12,750 nucleotides of DNA from Lutispora sp. (GTDB lineage Bacteria > Bacillota > Clostridia > Lutisporales > Lutisporaceae). The notes below the pieces were generated by a model that did no database searches, was not told the origin of the DNA, and worked only from the letters and a program-made list of their open reading frames with translations. Each line of letters starts with the position of its first letter. Position 1 is the first letter of the stretch. The position numbers and the translations under genes are program-made. Positions 6,674 to 12,750 of the stretch are shown piece by piece. The DNA is taken from contig JAUQXG010000510.1 in NCBI GenBank assembly GCA_030834765.1, positions 1-12,750 of the forward strand, in the 5' to 3' direction.

Positions 6674-6752
6674 TTTTATGCAAAAAATAAATAGTCGAGA
6701 AGCCTGCAATAATAAATACTACTGTTAATATAACCTGTAAAAGTATGCTCAT
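6660..6752 (-). CDS. 30-residue single-span membrane protein (unknown function)
   Basis: I do not recognise this small gene. The minus strand has CTGGAGGG, five bases, then ATG (6752-6750), and encodes MSILLQVILTVVFIIAGFST followed by IYFLHKSKKI and stop. The pattern is one hydrophobic helix (about residues 4-24) with a short basic tail (H-K-S-K-K), typical of bacterial membrane microproteins with the tail on the cytoplasmic side. The ribosome binding site and spacing are as good as those of the neighbouring large genes. It lies divergent from the DUF421 gene with an 87-base gap, and tail to tail with the spoVA operon. A role at the spore membrane is possible from location only. Confidence 0.6.
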   Translation of the reverse strand: MSILLQVILTVVFIIAGFSTIYFLHKSKKI

Positions 6753-6839
6753 AAGAACCCTCCAGTATATTTTATATGATAATGCTAACATTAATATTAT
6801 TGTATAGTTATGAAAAACTATTCGGAAGGAGGAATTCAT

Positions 6840-7559
6840 TTGAATCAAATATTTGAAATTATTATTCAGACCGTTCTTTCTTTTTTTTCTATATTCTTTA
6901 TTGCCAGAATACTTGGGCGGCAGCAGGTTGCCCAATTAACGCTGACAGAGTACATTAATGGCATTACATTTGGATCAATAGCGGCTACAGTAGCTACAGA
7001 TTTAAATCAAAGGACGTGGCAGCATATGGCAGGATTGTTTATATTCGGAATCCTTACTTATGTTATGGCATATGTGAATATAAAAAGCCGTAGATTATCT
7101 AAAATAGTACAGGGAGAACCCGTTATTGTGATTAAAAATGGAAAAATATTAGAGAAAAATCTTTTTAGGTTTCACTATACAATTGATGACTTAACTCATT
7201 TGCTTAGGAAGAAAGATATATTTGATATATCCTCTGTAGAATGTGGCATATTGGAAACAACAGGTGAAATCAGTATATTGAAAAAGGCTGCCAAGGAAAA
7301 TGTCAAAGTGGAGGACTTAAACATTCAGATAAAGCAGGAAGAGATTGAAAAAGAAATCATTGTTACAGGTAACATAATCTATGAAAATTTAAAAAGTAAA
7401 AATCTTTCTGCAGCATGGCTTTTAAAACAACTAAAAAGTATGGGAATCAAAGATATAAAAAACGTTTTTTATGGAACCATTGACGAAAATAATAAAATTT
7501 ACATAGATAGATATGAAGATCGATTTTCAGAAAAAGAAGATATTACTGAACTTCAATAA
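6840..7559 (+). CDS. DUF421 membrane protein, YetF/YcaP family
   Basis: A 239-residue YetF-like protein. The family has two to three N-terminal membrane spans and a soluble DUF421 domain. In Bacillus, YetF-type and related '2Duf' proteins are spore inner-membrane proteins tied to spore heat resistance and appear in mobile spoVA operons. Here hydrophobic segments lie at about 4-22, 40-55 and 63-82. The conserved ARILGRQQVAQLTLTEYING sits between the first two, GEPVIVIKNGKI at about 90-101, and DDLTHLLRKKDIFDISSVEC at about 115-134. The start is TTG at 6840, seven bases after AAGGAGG (6826-6832); the ATG at 6810 has no ribosome binding site. The C-terminus (IYIDRYEDRF onward) is acidic. Proximity to spoVACDE fits a spore role, but that is inference. 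Confidence 0.88.
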   Translation: MNQIFEIIIQTVLSFFSIFFIARILGRQQVAQLTLTEYINGITFGSIAATVATDLNQRTWQHMAGLFIFGILTYVMAYVNIKSRRLSKIVQGEPVIVIKNGKILEKNLFRFHYTIDDLTHLLRKKDIFDISSVECGILETTGEISILKKAAKENVKVEDLNIQIKQEEIEKEIIVTGNIIYENLKSKNLSAAWLLKQLKSMGIKDIKNVFYGTIDENNKIYIDRYEDRFSEKEDITELQ

Positions 7560-7664
7560 AATATTATTCTTTTATTATATTTTTTAATTGTAAATTTGAA
7601 AAGAAAGGCATAACAAATAATTAATTGCAGAAAATAGAAACAAAATTAAAATGGAGTGATAGTT

Positions 7665-8027
7665 ATGGATAATAAATTAGCTTGCAGTGCGAATCATTGC
7701 GTACACAACATGAATAATCTTTGTGGAGCGGCAAAGGTAGAAATTAAAGGAGGCGGAACGCAAAGCGGAGATAATACATTTTGTCATACTTATGCACAAA
7801 AAAGTGTCAAAAATTATTTTACAGAAATGACGAACTTAAATGTGGTTGGTGGCATAACTCAGATTTTTTCGGGGCATCAGGCCATGGACCCTCAAATTGC
7901 CTGTGATGCTGTAAACTGTACATTCAACAATAATTATGCCTGTGGAGCACAAGAATTGAAGATTAATGGACCAAGTGCTACTGCGGAACAGCAGACTGAA
8001 TGTCAGACATTTAAGCCTAAGAGCTAA
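7665..8027 (+). CDS. tandem DUF1540 cysteine-cluster protein
   Basis: A 120-residue protein of two DUF1540 modules, a small domain of unknown function common in Clostridia. Each module has four cysteines with identical spacing C-x4-C-x7-C-x19-C: residues 7/12/20/40 and 80/85/93/113. Each also has a conserved N-x-C-G-A core and a final C-x-T-[FY]. The spacing suggests metal binding. The modules are joined by about 39 residues (44-77) rich in uncharged residues. The start is ATG at 7665, eight bases after GGAG (7653-7656); a GTG nine bases earlier overlaps the ribosome binding site and is rejected. The gene follows the DUF421 gene by 105 AT-rich bases and ends at a strong terminator. No catalytic motif is visible. 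Confidence 0.85.
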   Translation: MDNKLACSANHCVHNMNNLCGAAKVEIKGGGTQSGDNTFCHTYAQKSVKNYFTEMTNLNVVGGITQIFSGHQAMDPQIACDAVNCTFNNNYACGAQELKINGPSATAEQQTECQTFKPKS

Positions 8028-8029
8028 AT

Positions 8030-8069
8030 AAAAAGGATATAGCAAAAAATAAAATGCTATATCCTTTTT
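8030..8069. terminator. bidirectional rho-independent terminator
   Basis: A perfect 15-bp inverted repeat, AAAAAGGATATAGCA (8030-8044) and TGCTATATCCTTTTT (8055-8069), has a 10-nt A-rich loop. The T tract reads TTTTTGTTT on the plus strand and TTTTTATTTA on the minus strand. It serves both the DUF1540 gene (stop 8027) and the convergent permease (stop 8081). Confidence 0.93.
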
Positions 8070-8080
8070 GTTTAGTAAAT

Positions 8081-9025
8081 TTAATAGCCACTCAATATAA
8101 TCATAAGCATTGGAATAATAACTAAACTTAGCCCTGTAGTGGCAGAAATCATAATAGTTGCATATTCAAAATCAGCATCATAAGTTTTGGCTAGTACCGC
8201 AGTTTGGGCCATAATAGGCATAGCAGCTTGTATTACAAATACCTTAAACATCAATGAAGGTATAGGTACGAGATAAGCCAATAAAAATATGAGGAAGGGA
8301 GATATGATAAATCTGCCGATTGAAAGTAAAAAAAGATCCAAGCTAAAATTAATCTTTTTAAGATCCAATGTATGTATGGTGATTCCTAAAAACATTAAAG
8401 ATAAAGGAGTAGTAAGATTGCCAAGATATTTGCATGTGTCTGAAATAAAGCTGGGAAGTTTTATCCCGGTTAATACTATGATAACCCCAATAAAAAAGCT
8501 TAATAATGGAGGTGAAAATATAATTTTTAATGTTTTTAAAGACATCATTCCTTTACTATCAGTTTCTCCATCTTTAGCTAAAAGAAAGATACCTATAGTC
8601 CAGAATAAAGTTGTATTTGCAACATAATAAAGCAGAGCATAGGGTATACTTTTCTCTCCAAATAATGCTACATTTACCGGCAGCCCTATAAAGATTGTAT
8701 TTGACATTGAAAACATAATTTGAAAAGTGCCCTGCCTATTTTGAGGGATAGCTAGTTTTCCAATCACGTAGCCTAATATGAGACAACCAATTATTGAAGT
8801 AAAAGCTATGATAATCCCCTTGAAAGAGCCTAATATCATTTCTCTATCAAATGAACTAGTAACAGTCCATATCATAAGTGGTGGAAGTGAAATATTGGTG
8901 ACAAGCTTTGAAAAAAGGCTTGAAGTGCTATCATTAAACCATCCTATCCTCGTAAGGTAAAACCCTATGCTAATAATAATGATTAAACAAAGAATGCTTT
9001 GAGCAGCGTTTAAAGCTGTTGTCAT
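8081..9025 (-). CDS. AEC-family transporter (auxin efflux carrier / malate permease type)
   Basis: A 314-residue polytopic membrane protein of the AEC family. Bacterial members export or exchange organic anions such as malate, though most have unknown substrates. About ten hydrophobic segments are visible in two halves joined by a charged loop (KDGETDSKGM, about 151-160). Family signatures are NISLPPLMIW (44-53) and SNTIFIGLPVNVALFG (108-123) in the first half, and QAAMPIMAQTAVLA near the C-terminus, followed by DADFEYATIMISATTGLS. The length equals the family norm. The ATG at 9025 follows AGGAGGCATCTTT. It is a single gene with a shared bidirectional terminator; its promoter was not convincingly located. 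Substrate cannot be inferred from context. Confidence 0.9.
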   Translation of the reverse strand: MTTALNAAQSILCLIIIISIGFYLTRIGWFNDSTSSLFSKLVTNISLPPLMIWTVTSSFDREMILGSFKGIIIAFTSIIGCLILGYVIGKLAIPQNRQGTFQIMFSMSNTIFIGLPVNVALFGEKSIPYALLYYVANTTLFWTIGIFLLAKDGETDSKGMMSLKTLKIIFSPPLLSFFIGVIIVLTGIKLPSFISDTCKYLGNLTTPLSLMFLGITIHTLDLKKINFSLDLFLLSIGRFIISPFLIFLLAYLVPIPSLMFKVFVIQAAMPIMAQTAVLAKTYDADFEYATIMISATTGLSLVIIPMLMIILSGY

Positions 9026-9241
9026 AAAGATGCCTCCTAAAAAACTATGCTTTTACTATTATCACATAAAACAAGAAATATCACTATATAAAGCAGATCA
9101 GTTAAAGCAGAAAATTTAATAAAATAAATTACTATTTTTTTAGAATGTGTAACCAAATAGACAAACTTTCATAATATGTTAGTGGGAAACAAGGACAACT
9201 TAATCCATCATATCCCATTACTATATACCTTCTTTCAAGGG

Positions 9242-9276
9242 CAAAGCGACGGGTATTAATGCCGCCCGCCGCTTTG
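9242..9276 (+). other. GC-rich hairpin in a gene-poor stretch
   Basis: CAAAGCG-A-CGGG (9242-9253) pairs with CCCG-C-CGCTTTG (9265-9276) around an 11-nt loop, with one mismatch; TAAATTTTATTG follows. It is far richer in GC than its surroundings. It could be a plus-strand terminator, but no transcribed gene is visible upstream on that strand. The rest of 9026-9326 shows no gene: it is AT-rich, without a good ribosome binding site and start combination. Confidence 0.45.
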
Positions 9277-9326
9277 TAAATTTTATTGAGGAAGAAGTCT
9301 TATAAGGAATAAATTATAAATGATAG

Positions 9327-9356
9327 TTGTACTATACAATTATTGTATGATACAAT
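9327..9356 (+). promoter_or_regulatory. MarR promoter with two tandem operator palindromes
   Basis: TTGTACTATACAA (9327-9339, near-palindrome) and TTGTATGATACAA (9343-9355, perfect with a central G) repeat with a 16-base period. Overlaid on them are a -35 TTGTAC (9327-9332) and a -10 TACAAT (9351-9356), 18 bases apart. Each operator covers one promoter element, the classic layout for MarR autorepression. Confidence 0.75.
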
Positions 9357-9437
9357 ATATTTAAGATATATATGTCAGTATTAAGGTAATAGATAAAAAT
9401 GCAAAGGTTTTCTATATGCAATACAAAGAGGTGCTGT

Positions 9438-9875
9438 ATGAAAAATGATAATATTGTATCTGAATTAAGAGAGCTCATTAGGATTTTGGTAAGACATTTG
9501 GGTTTTCTTGAAAAGGCTGAAGCTTTATGCTGTGGCGTATCTATAGGACAATGCCATGCTATTGTAGAGATCGGGAGAAGCGGCGGGATTTCTCTAAATG
9601 AGTTGGCTGAGCTTCTTGGGCTTGATAATAGTACCATGAGCAGAACAGTAAACAATCTAGTTAAGCAGGGTTATGCATTAAGAGAGACGGATGCATCAGA
9701 TAGAAGGTATATAAAAATAAAGCTTACTGATAGGGGAGCTGAGTCATATAAATCTATAGAAGGTGGAATGGAGGGATATTTTAAAGATATAATGAATGCA
9801 ATACCAGAGGAAAAAAGAGATCAAGTTCTTGAAAGCTTGAAGCTTTTAGATTGGGCTGTAAAAGCTAGGAAATAG
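9438..9875 (+). CDS. MarR-family transcriptional regulator
   Basis: A 145-residue winged helix-turn-helix regulator of the MarR family, normally a dimeric repressor released by small molecules or thiol chemistry. The HTH spans SLNELAELLGL (52-62) and the recognition helix NSTMSRTVNNLVKQG (64-78), followed by a wing with the canonical DRR (88-90). N- and C-terminal helices form the dimer interface. Three cysteines cluster as CC-x6-C (31, 32, 39) at the start of the core, possibly a thiol or arsenite sensor. The start is taken as ATG at 9438 after AAAGAGGTG; the in-frame ATG at 9399 would add an uncharacteristic 13-residue leader and has a weaker site. Its stop overlaps the ribosome binding site of the acetyltransferase gene, forming an operon. 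Confidence 0.92.
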   Translation: MKNDNIVSELRELIRILVRHLGFLEKAEALCCGVSIGQCHAIVEIGRSGGISLNELAELLGLDNSTMSRTVNNLVKQGYALRETDASDRRYIKIKLTDRGAESYKSIEGGMEGYFKDIMNAIPEEKRDQVLESLKLLDWAVKARK

Positions 9876-9887
9876 GAGTTGAGTTTG

Positions 9888-10388
9888 ATGGACTATAGAA
9901 TAAGGATAGCATCTCAGACTGATATACCTGCAATAACAAAGATATATAATGAGGGAATTGAAGATAGGGTAGCAACACTTGAGACAAGACTTAGAACAGA
10001 TGCTGATATGATAGATTGGCTAAATAGCAGAAGTGAAAAGCATAAGGTATTGATTATTGAGGATGAATATAACATATTGCATGGCTGGGCATCATTAAAT
10101 GTGTTTAACTCTAGGTGTTGCTACAGTGGTGTTGCAGATATATCTATTTATATATCTCGGGAAATGAGAGGCAAGGGATTAGGTAAGATTCTTTTAAACT
10201 CATTAGTACAAACAGCCAAAGAGGAAGGCTTCCACAAGCTAGTGCTTAGTACTTTTAAAGTAAATCAGGCAGGACAAAAACTTTATAGCTCATTAGGGTT
10301 TAGAGAAATTGGAACCTATGAAAAGCAAGGGATTTTAGACGGAAAATATGTTGATGTTACGATAATGGAGAAATTATTAACAAATTAA
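9888..10388 (+). CDS. GNAT N-acetyltransferase, ArsN/phosphinothricin acetyltransferase-like
   Basis: A 166-residue acetyl-CoA-dependent N-acetyltransferase. The acetyl-CoA-binding loop REMRGKGLGK lies at 91-100, the PAT/ArsN-type N-terminal signature IYNEGIEDRVATLETR at 19-34, and C-terminal blocks LYSSLGFREIGTYEKQG (132-148) and DGKYVDVTIMEK (151-162). ArsN1 and PAT enzymes acetylate the amino group of arsinothricin or phosphinothricin; the resemblance to ArsN1 is from recalled family patterns, so the substrate is tentative. ATG at 9888 is chosen because AGGAG (9874-9878) is nine bases upstream; the TTG at 9879 is too close to it. It is co-transcribed with, and probably repressed by, the MarR protein. 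Confidence 0.88.
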   Translation: MDYRIRIASQTDIPAITKIYNEGIEDRVATLETRLRTDADMIDWLNSRSEKHKVLIIEDEYNILHGWASLNVFNSRCCYSGVADISIYISREMRGKGLGKILLNSLVQTAKEEGFHKLVLSTFKVNQAGQKLYSSLGFREIGTYEKQGILDGKYVDVTIMEKLLTN

Positions 10389-10458
10389 TGTTTATTTGAA
10401 TTGTGTGTAAAATGATTAAACTAGGACTAAAAATGAAGTGCTGGAGATCATAGAGCAT

Positions 10459-10506
10459 CCTATCCGGTATAGGCTATAGGCAGATAAAGGAAACATCTGG
10501 ACTATA
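10459..10506 (+). other. two adjacent hairpins in the 233-base gap before ribonuclease J
   Basis: Hairpin one: CCTAT (10459-10463) with ATAGG (10469-10473). Hairpin two: TATAG plus CAGAT (10475-10485) with ATCTG plus CTATA (10495-10506). A direct repeat TATAGGC-TATAGGC lies across the junction, so CCTAT could pair with either ATAGG copy. No T run follows, so it is not a standard terminator of the acetyltransferase operon. It lies upstream of the ribonuclease J promoter. I match it to no known RNA family. Confidence 0.3.
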
Positions 10507-10522
10507 TAAGGTGATAATAAAA

Positions 10523-10550
10523 TTGACTTTGTTAGGCTATAATGTATAGT
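10523..10550 (+). promoter_or_regulatory. sigma-A-type promoter of ribonuclease J
   Basis: TTGACT (10523-10528) and TATAGT (10545-10550) with a 16-base spacer, giving a leader of about 65 bases ahead of the TTG start. A second TATAAT-like hexamer inside the spacer (10538-10543) lacks a matching -35. Confidence 0.65.
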
Positions 10551-10621
10551 ATTATACATAATAAAGCAAATTGAATGAATGATAATAAACCAATAAAGAT
10601 AATTATAAGGAGGACAATATA

Positions 10622-12328
10622 TTGAATAATAATGTTTCTGAAAAAGAAACTTTAAAGATTACTAAAAAAGCACCAATAAATAAAAAGAAATTAAAAGTGA
10701 TTCCCCTAGGAGGATTAGGGGAAGTAGGTAAAAATATTACTGTCTTTGAGTTTGGCAACGATATTATAGTAGTTGATTGTGGAATAGCGTTTCCAGAAGA
10801 TGAGCTTCTGGGAATAGATCTAGTCCTTCCAGATATAACCTACTTGAAAAATAACAAAGAAAAAATTAGAGGAATCATTGTAACTCATGGACATGAAGAT
10901 CATATTGGAGCAATACCCTATGTATTAAAAGAAATTAATATACCGGTATACGGCTCAAGATTGGCACTAGGATTGTTAGAGATTAAGCTAGAAGAGCATA
11001 AACTCCTTTCACAAGCTAAGCTTGAAACAGTAGAACAGGGGCAGGTTATTCAACTGGGGGCATTCAAAATAGAATTTATCAATTCTTGCCACAGCATTGC
11101 TGATGCGATGGCACTGGCAATACATACTCCTGTTGGTGTAGTGGTCCATACATCGGATTTCAAGATAGATTATACGCCAATACAAGGAGATAACATAGAC
11201 TTAGTACGTCTTGCTGAACTGGGCAGACAGGGTGTGCTGCTTCTAATGAGTGATAGTACAAATGTAGAACGTGAAGGATATACCATGTCCGAGAGGGTTG
11301 TGGGCGAAGCCTTCGAAAAGATTTTTAGTGAAGCTAGAGCTAGAATTATTGTTGCTACTTTTGCATCTAATATACATAGAATTCAGCAAATAATCAATGC
11401 ATCGGTGAAGTATGGCCGCAAAGTAGCCCTTAGTGGAAGAAGTATGATTAATGTAACGGAAGTTGCAAAAAGGTTAGAATATATAACTATGCCAGAAGGA
11501 ACAATTATTGATATTAAGGATATAGATAGATATAGAGCAGACCAAATAACGATTATTACAACTGGCAGCCAAGGAGAACCAATGTCTGCATTAACTAGGA
11601 TGGCGGCATCAACTCATAGGCAAGTACAGATTGTACCCGGTGATTTAGTAGTAATCTCAGCCACACCAATACCTGGGAATGAGAGAACTGTTTCGAGAGT
11701 GATTAATCAGCTATTTGCAAAAGGCGCAAATGTGATATATAAAGCACTTGCAGATGTACATGTTTCAGGTCATGCATGCCAAGAAGAGTTAAAACTCGTA
11801 CAAAATCTAGTAAAGCCTAAGTTTTTTATGCCAGTTCATGGAGAGTACAGACATTTAAGACAACATGCGCTTTTAGCCAATTCATTAGGTGTATCAGAAA
11901 AAAATACTTTTGTTATGGACATTGGCAATGTGCTGGAGTTAGATAATACTGATGCAAAAATCAGTGGGAAAGTGCCGTCAGGAAGAGTTTTTGTAGATGG
12001 ACTTGGTGTAGGTGATGTAGGAAATATAGTATTGCGAGATAGAAAACTTTTATCTCAGGACGGCTTGGTAATCATAATCATAACAATTGAAAAGGAATCA
12101 GGCAATCTGATATCGGAGCCAGACATCATATCTAGAGGGTTTGTGTATGTGAGGGAATCAGAAGAATTAATTGAGCAAATGCGCAAAATTACATGTGAGT
12201 CTCTTTTAAAATACGGTGGGAAAGATTGGGGAACAATGAAGATTGTAGTGAAAGATGCAATTAAGGAATATCTTTATACCAATATAAAAAGAAATCCAAT
12301 GATCTTTCCAATCATTATTGAAGTATAA
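10622..12328 (+). CDS. rnj: ribonuclease J
   Basis: A 568-residue ribonuclease J (J1-like), a metallo-beta-lactamase/beta-CASP enzyme with 5'-to-3' exonuclease and endonuclease activity that matures and degrades mRNA and rRNA in the cytoplasm. After a Lys-rich N-terminus (1-25) comes PLGGLGEVGKN. The zinc-binding THGHEDH is at 88-94, SCHSIADA with His157, HTSDFK with Asp179, and LMSDSTN at 208-214. The beta-CASP region runs about 220-400 (SGRSM, TGSQGEPMSALTRMA, SATPIPGNE, SGHACQEEL), then MPVHGEYRHL with His406, and the C-terminal dimerisation domain. Length is typical (about 555). The start is TTG at 10622, eight bases after AAGGAGG (10607-10613). It appears monocistronic. Confidence 0.95.
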   Translation: MNNNVSEKETLKITKKAPINKKKLKVIPLGGLGEVGKNITVFEFGNDIIVVDCGIAFPEDELLGIDLVLPDITYLKNNKEKIRGIIVTHGHEDHIGAIPYVLKEINIPVYGSRLALGLLEIKLEEHKLLSQAKLETVEQGQVIQLGAFKIEFINSCHSIADAMALAIHTPVGVVVHTSDFKIDYTPIQGDNIDLVRLAELGRQGVLLLMSDSTNVEREGYTMSERVVGEAFEKIFSEARARIIVATFASNIHRIQQIINASVKYGRKVALSGRSMINVTEVAKRLEYITMPEGTIIDIKDIDRYRADQITIITTGSQGEPMSALTRMAASTHRQVQIVPGDLVVISATPIPGNERTVSRVINQLFAKGANVIYKALADVHVSGHACQEELKLVQNLVKPKFFMPVHGEYRHLRQHALLANSLGVSEKNTFVMDIGNVLELDNTDAKISGKVPSGRVFVDGLGVGDVGNIVLRDRKLLSQDGLVIIIITIEKESGNLISEPDIISRGFVYVRESEELIEQMRKITCESLLKYGGKDWGTMKIVVKDAIKEYLYTNIKRNPMIFPIIIEV

Positions 12329-12429
12329 AATATATTAATTTTTAAAATCAATAGCAAAAGCAGACATGAAAGCTACAATAAGCAAAGCAGAAACTAATTT
12401 TAGTCTCTATTCTAAATAATATAATTATT

Positions 12430-12533
12430 AGGTAGCAAGAATGATATGCTCCTCCTTATGGTTAACAGTTTTATTATTTTAACTGTCTACTTGACAGAGA
12501 GCGTATCAGAATTGCTGCCTTTTTCTATTTTTA
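12430..12533 (+). terminator. ribonuclease J terminator with an insertion in its loop
   Basis: AGGTAGCAA (12430-12438) pairs with TTGCTGCCT (12512-12520), nine pairs with one G-T, followed by TTTTCTATTTTTA. The two arms are separated by 73 bases, of which 67 form an inverted-repeat element flanked by GAA on each side. With the element removed, the hairpin would have a plain GAA loop. Because the insert is itself an inverted repeat, the RNA still folds as one long hairpin, so termination is probably kept. Confidence 0.75.
12442..12508. mobile_element. 67-bp MITE-like element or insertion-sequence remnant with TG...CA ends
   Basis: The left end TGATATGCTC (12442-12451) and right end GAGCGTATCA (12499-12508) are inverted repeats with one mismatch. 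Imperfect complementarity continues inward to ACAGTT (12465-12470) and AACTGT (12481-12486) around a 10-base AT centre; about 20 of 28 positions agree over the whole arm. GAA precedes the left end and follows the right end, fitting a 3-bp target duplication. TG...CA ends and a 3-4-bp duplication are usual for the IS3 family, and the inner sequence GTCTACTTGACAG resembles IS3-type ends as I recall them. There is no transposase; it would need one supplied in trans. Confidence 0.65.
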
Positions 12534-12750
12534 TTAAAATAACAGATGATTTTCCAAATAAATGGAGGAATTTAATTAGATTGGTAGAACTTATTATATA
12601 AACATATTTAATAACCTTTCATTAAAATAGATTTAAGATAAAATAATTTAATAAATATTTATATTAATTTATTCAAAAAATGTAAAAATAAAAAAAAATT
12701 TATTTTTAAAAAATAATTAAAAAAAAGAGTATTCAATCATAATATTATAT
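12534..12750. other. extremely AT-rich, non-coding stretch
   Basis: From about 12534 to the window end the sequence is dominated by A and T runs (for example 12675-12725) with almost no G or C. No open frame with a ribosome binding site, and no hairpin with a GC-rich stem, was found. It may be the upstream region of a gene beyond the window. Confidence 0.6.

Noticed and set aside
6753..6935. Long form of the minus-strand microprotein
   Set aside because: The added residues read back through the DUF421 gene start region; the strong ribosome binding site belongs to the ATG at 6752.
8289..8627. 112-codon plus-strand frame within the AEC permease
   Set aside because: Antisense shadow of a clear transporter gene; no ribosome binding site or domain.
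9399..9437. Upstream ATG of the MarR gene
   Set aside because: Adds a 13-residue Cys/Arg-rich leader unlike MarR proteins; ATG 9438 has the better AGAGGTG site. Not fully excluded.
12555..12605. GGAGG near 12564 as the start of a gene
   Set aside because: All downstream frames stop within about ten codons.
1..12750. CRISPR arrays, tRNA or rRNA genes, complete insertion sequences or phage genes
   Set aside because: No regularly spaced repeats, cloverleaf pattern, transposase or phage-type protein was seen.

Overview
The window looks like chromosomal DNA from a low-GC, endospore-forming member of the Clostridia. Three things point there: a three-gene spoVAC-spoVAD-spoVAE set, a family of 2-hydroxyacyl-CoA dehydratase/activase proteins typical of anaerobes, and strong AAGGAGG-type ribosome binding sites often followed by TTG starts (five of the fifteen genes called). 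No rRNA, tRNA or CRISPR array was found, and no complete insertion sequence.

Layout. 1-426 is the 3' end of a DUF457/YdjM-type membrane protein. It converges on a MerR/TipA-type drug-sensing regulator (651-1388, minus) that has a 19-bp-spacer MerR promoter, an internal ribosome binding site able to start a free effector-binding domain, and a textbook terminator. Next comes a minus-strand, tightly packed operon (4493 to 1561) of three iron-sulfur proteins: a DUF2229-type protein, an HgdB-like protein and an HgdC-like ATPase activase. Divergent from it lies spoVAC-spoVAD-spoVAE (4642-6485), encoding core parts of the machinery that moves Ca-dipicolinate into the developing spore and out at germination. 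It is followed by a terminator, a 30-residue single-span membrane protein on the minus strand, a YetF-like DUF421 membrane protein (6840-7559) and a duplicated DUF1540 cysteine-cluster protein (7665-8027). This block may be a spore-membrane cluster.

A bidirectional terminator (8030-8069) separates that block from a minus-strand AEC-family permease (8081-9025). After about 300 bases with little coding signal comes a MarR regulator plus GNAT acetyltransferase operon (9438-10388). Its promoter is overlaid by two tandem 13-bp operator-like palindromes. The GNAT resembles the ArsN/phosphinothricin acetyltransferase group, and the regulator has a Cys-Cys-x6-Cys cluster, so sensing of an arsenical or thiol-reactive compound is a testable idea. 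Ribonuclease J (10622-12328) follows, with its own promoter.

The most unusual non-coding structure lies after ribonuclease J. A 67-bp element with TG...CA inverted ends, flanked by GAA direct repeats, sits exactly in the loop of what would otherwise be a simple AGGTAGCAA/TTGCTGCCT-T5 terminator hairpin. It reads as a tiny MITE or insertion-sequence remnant inserted in a terminator loop. The window ends in extremely AT-rich DNA with no recognisable gene.
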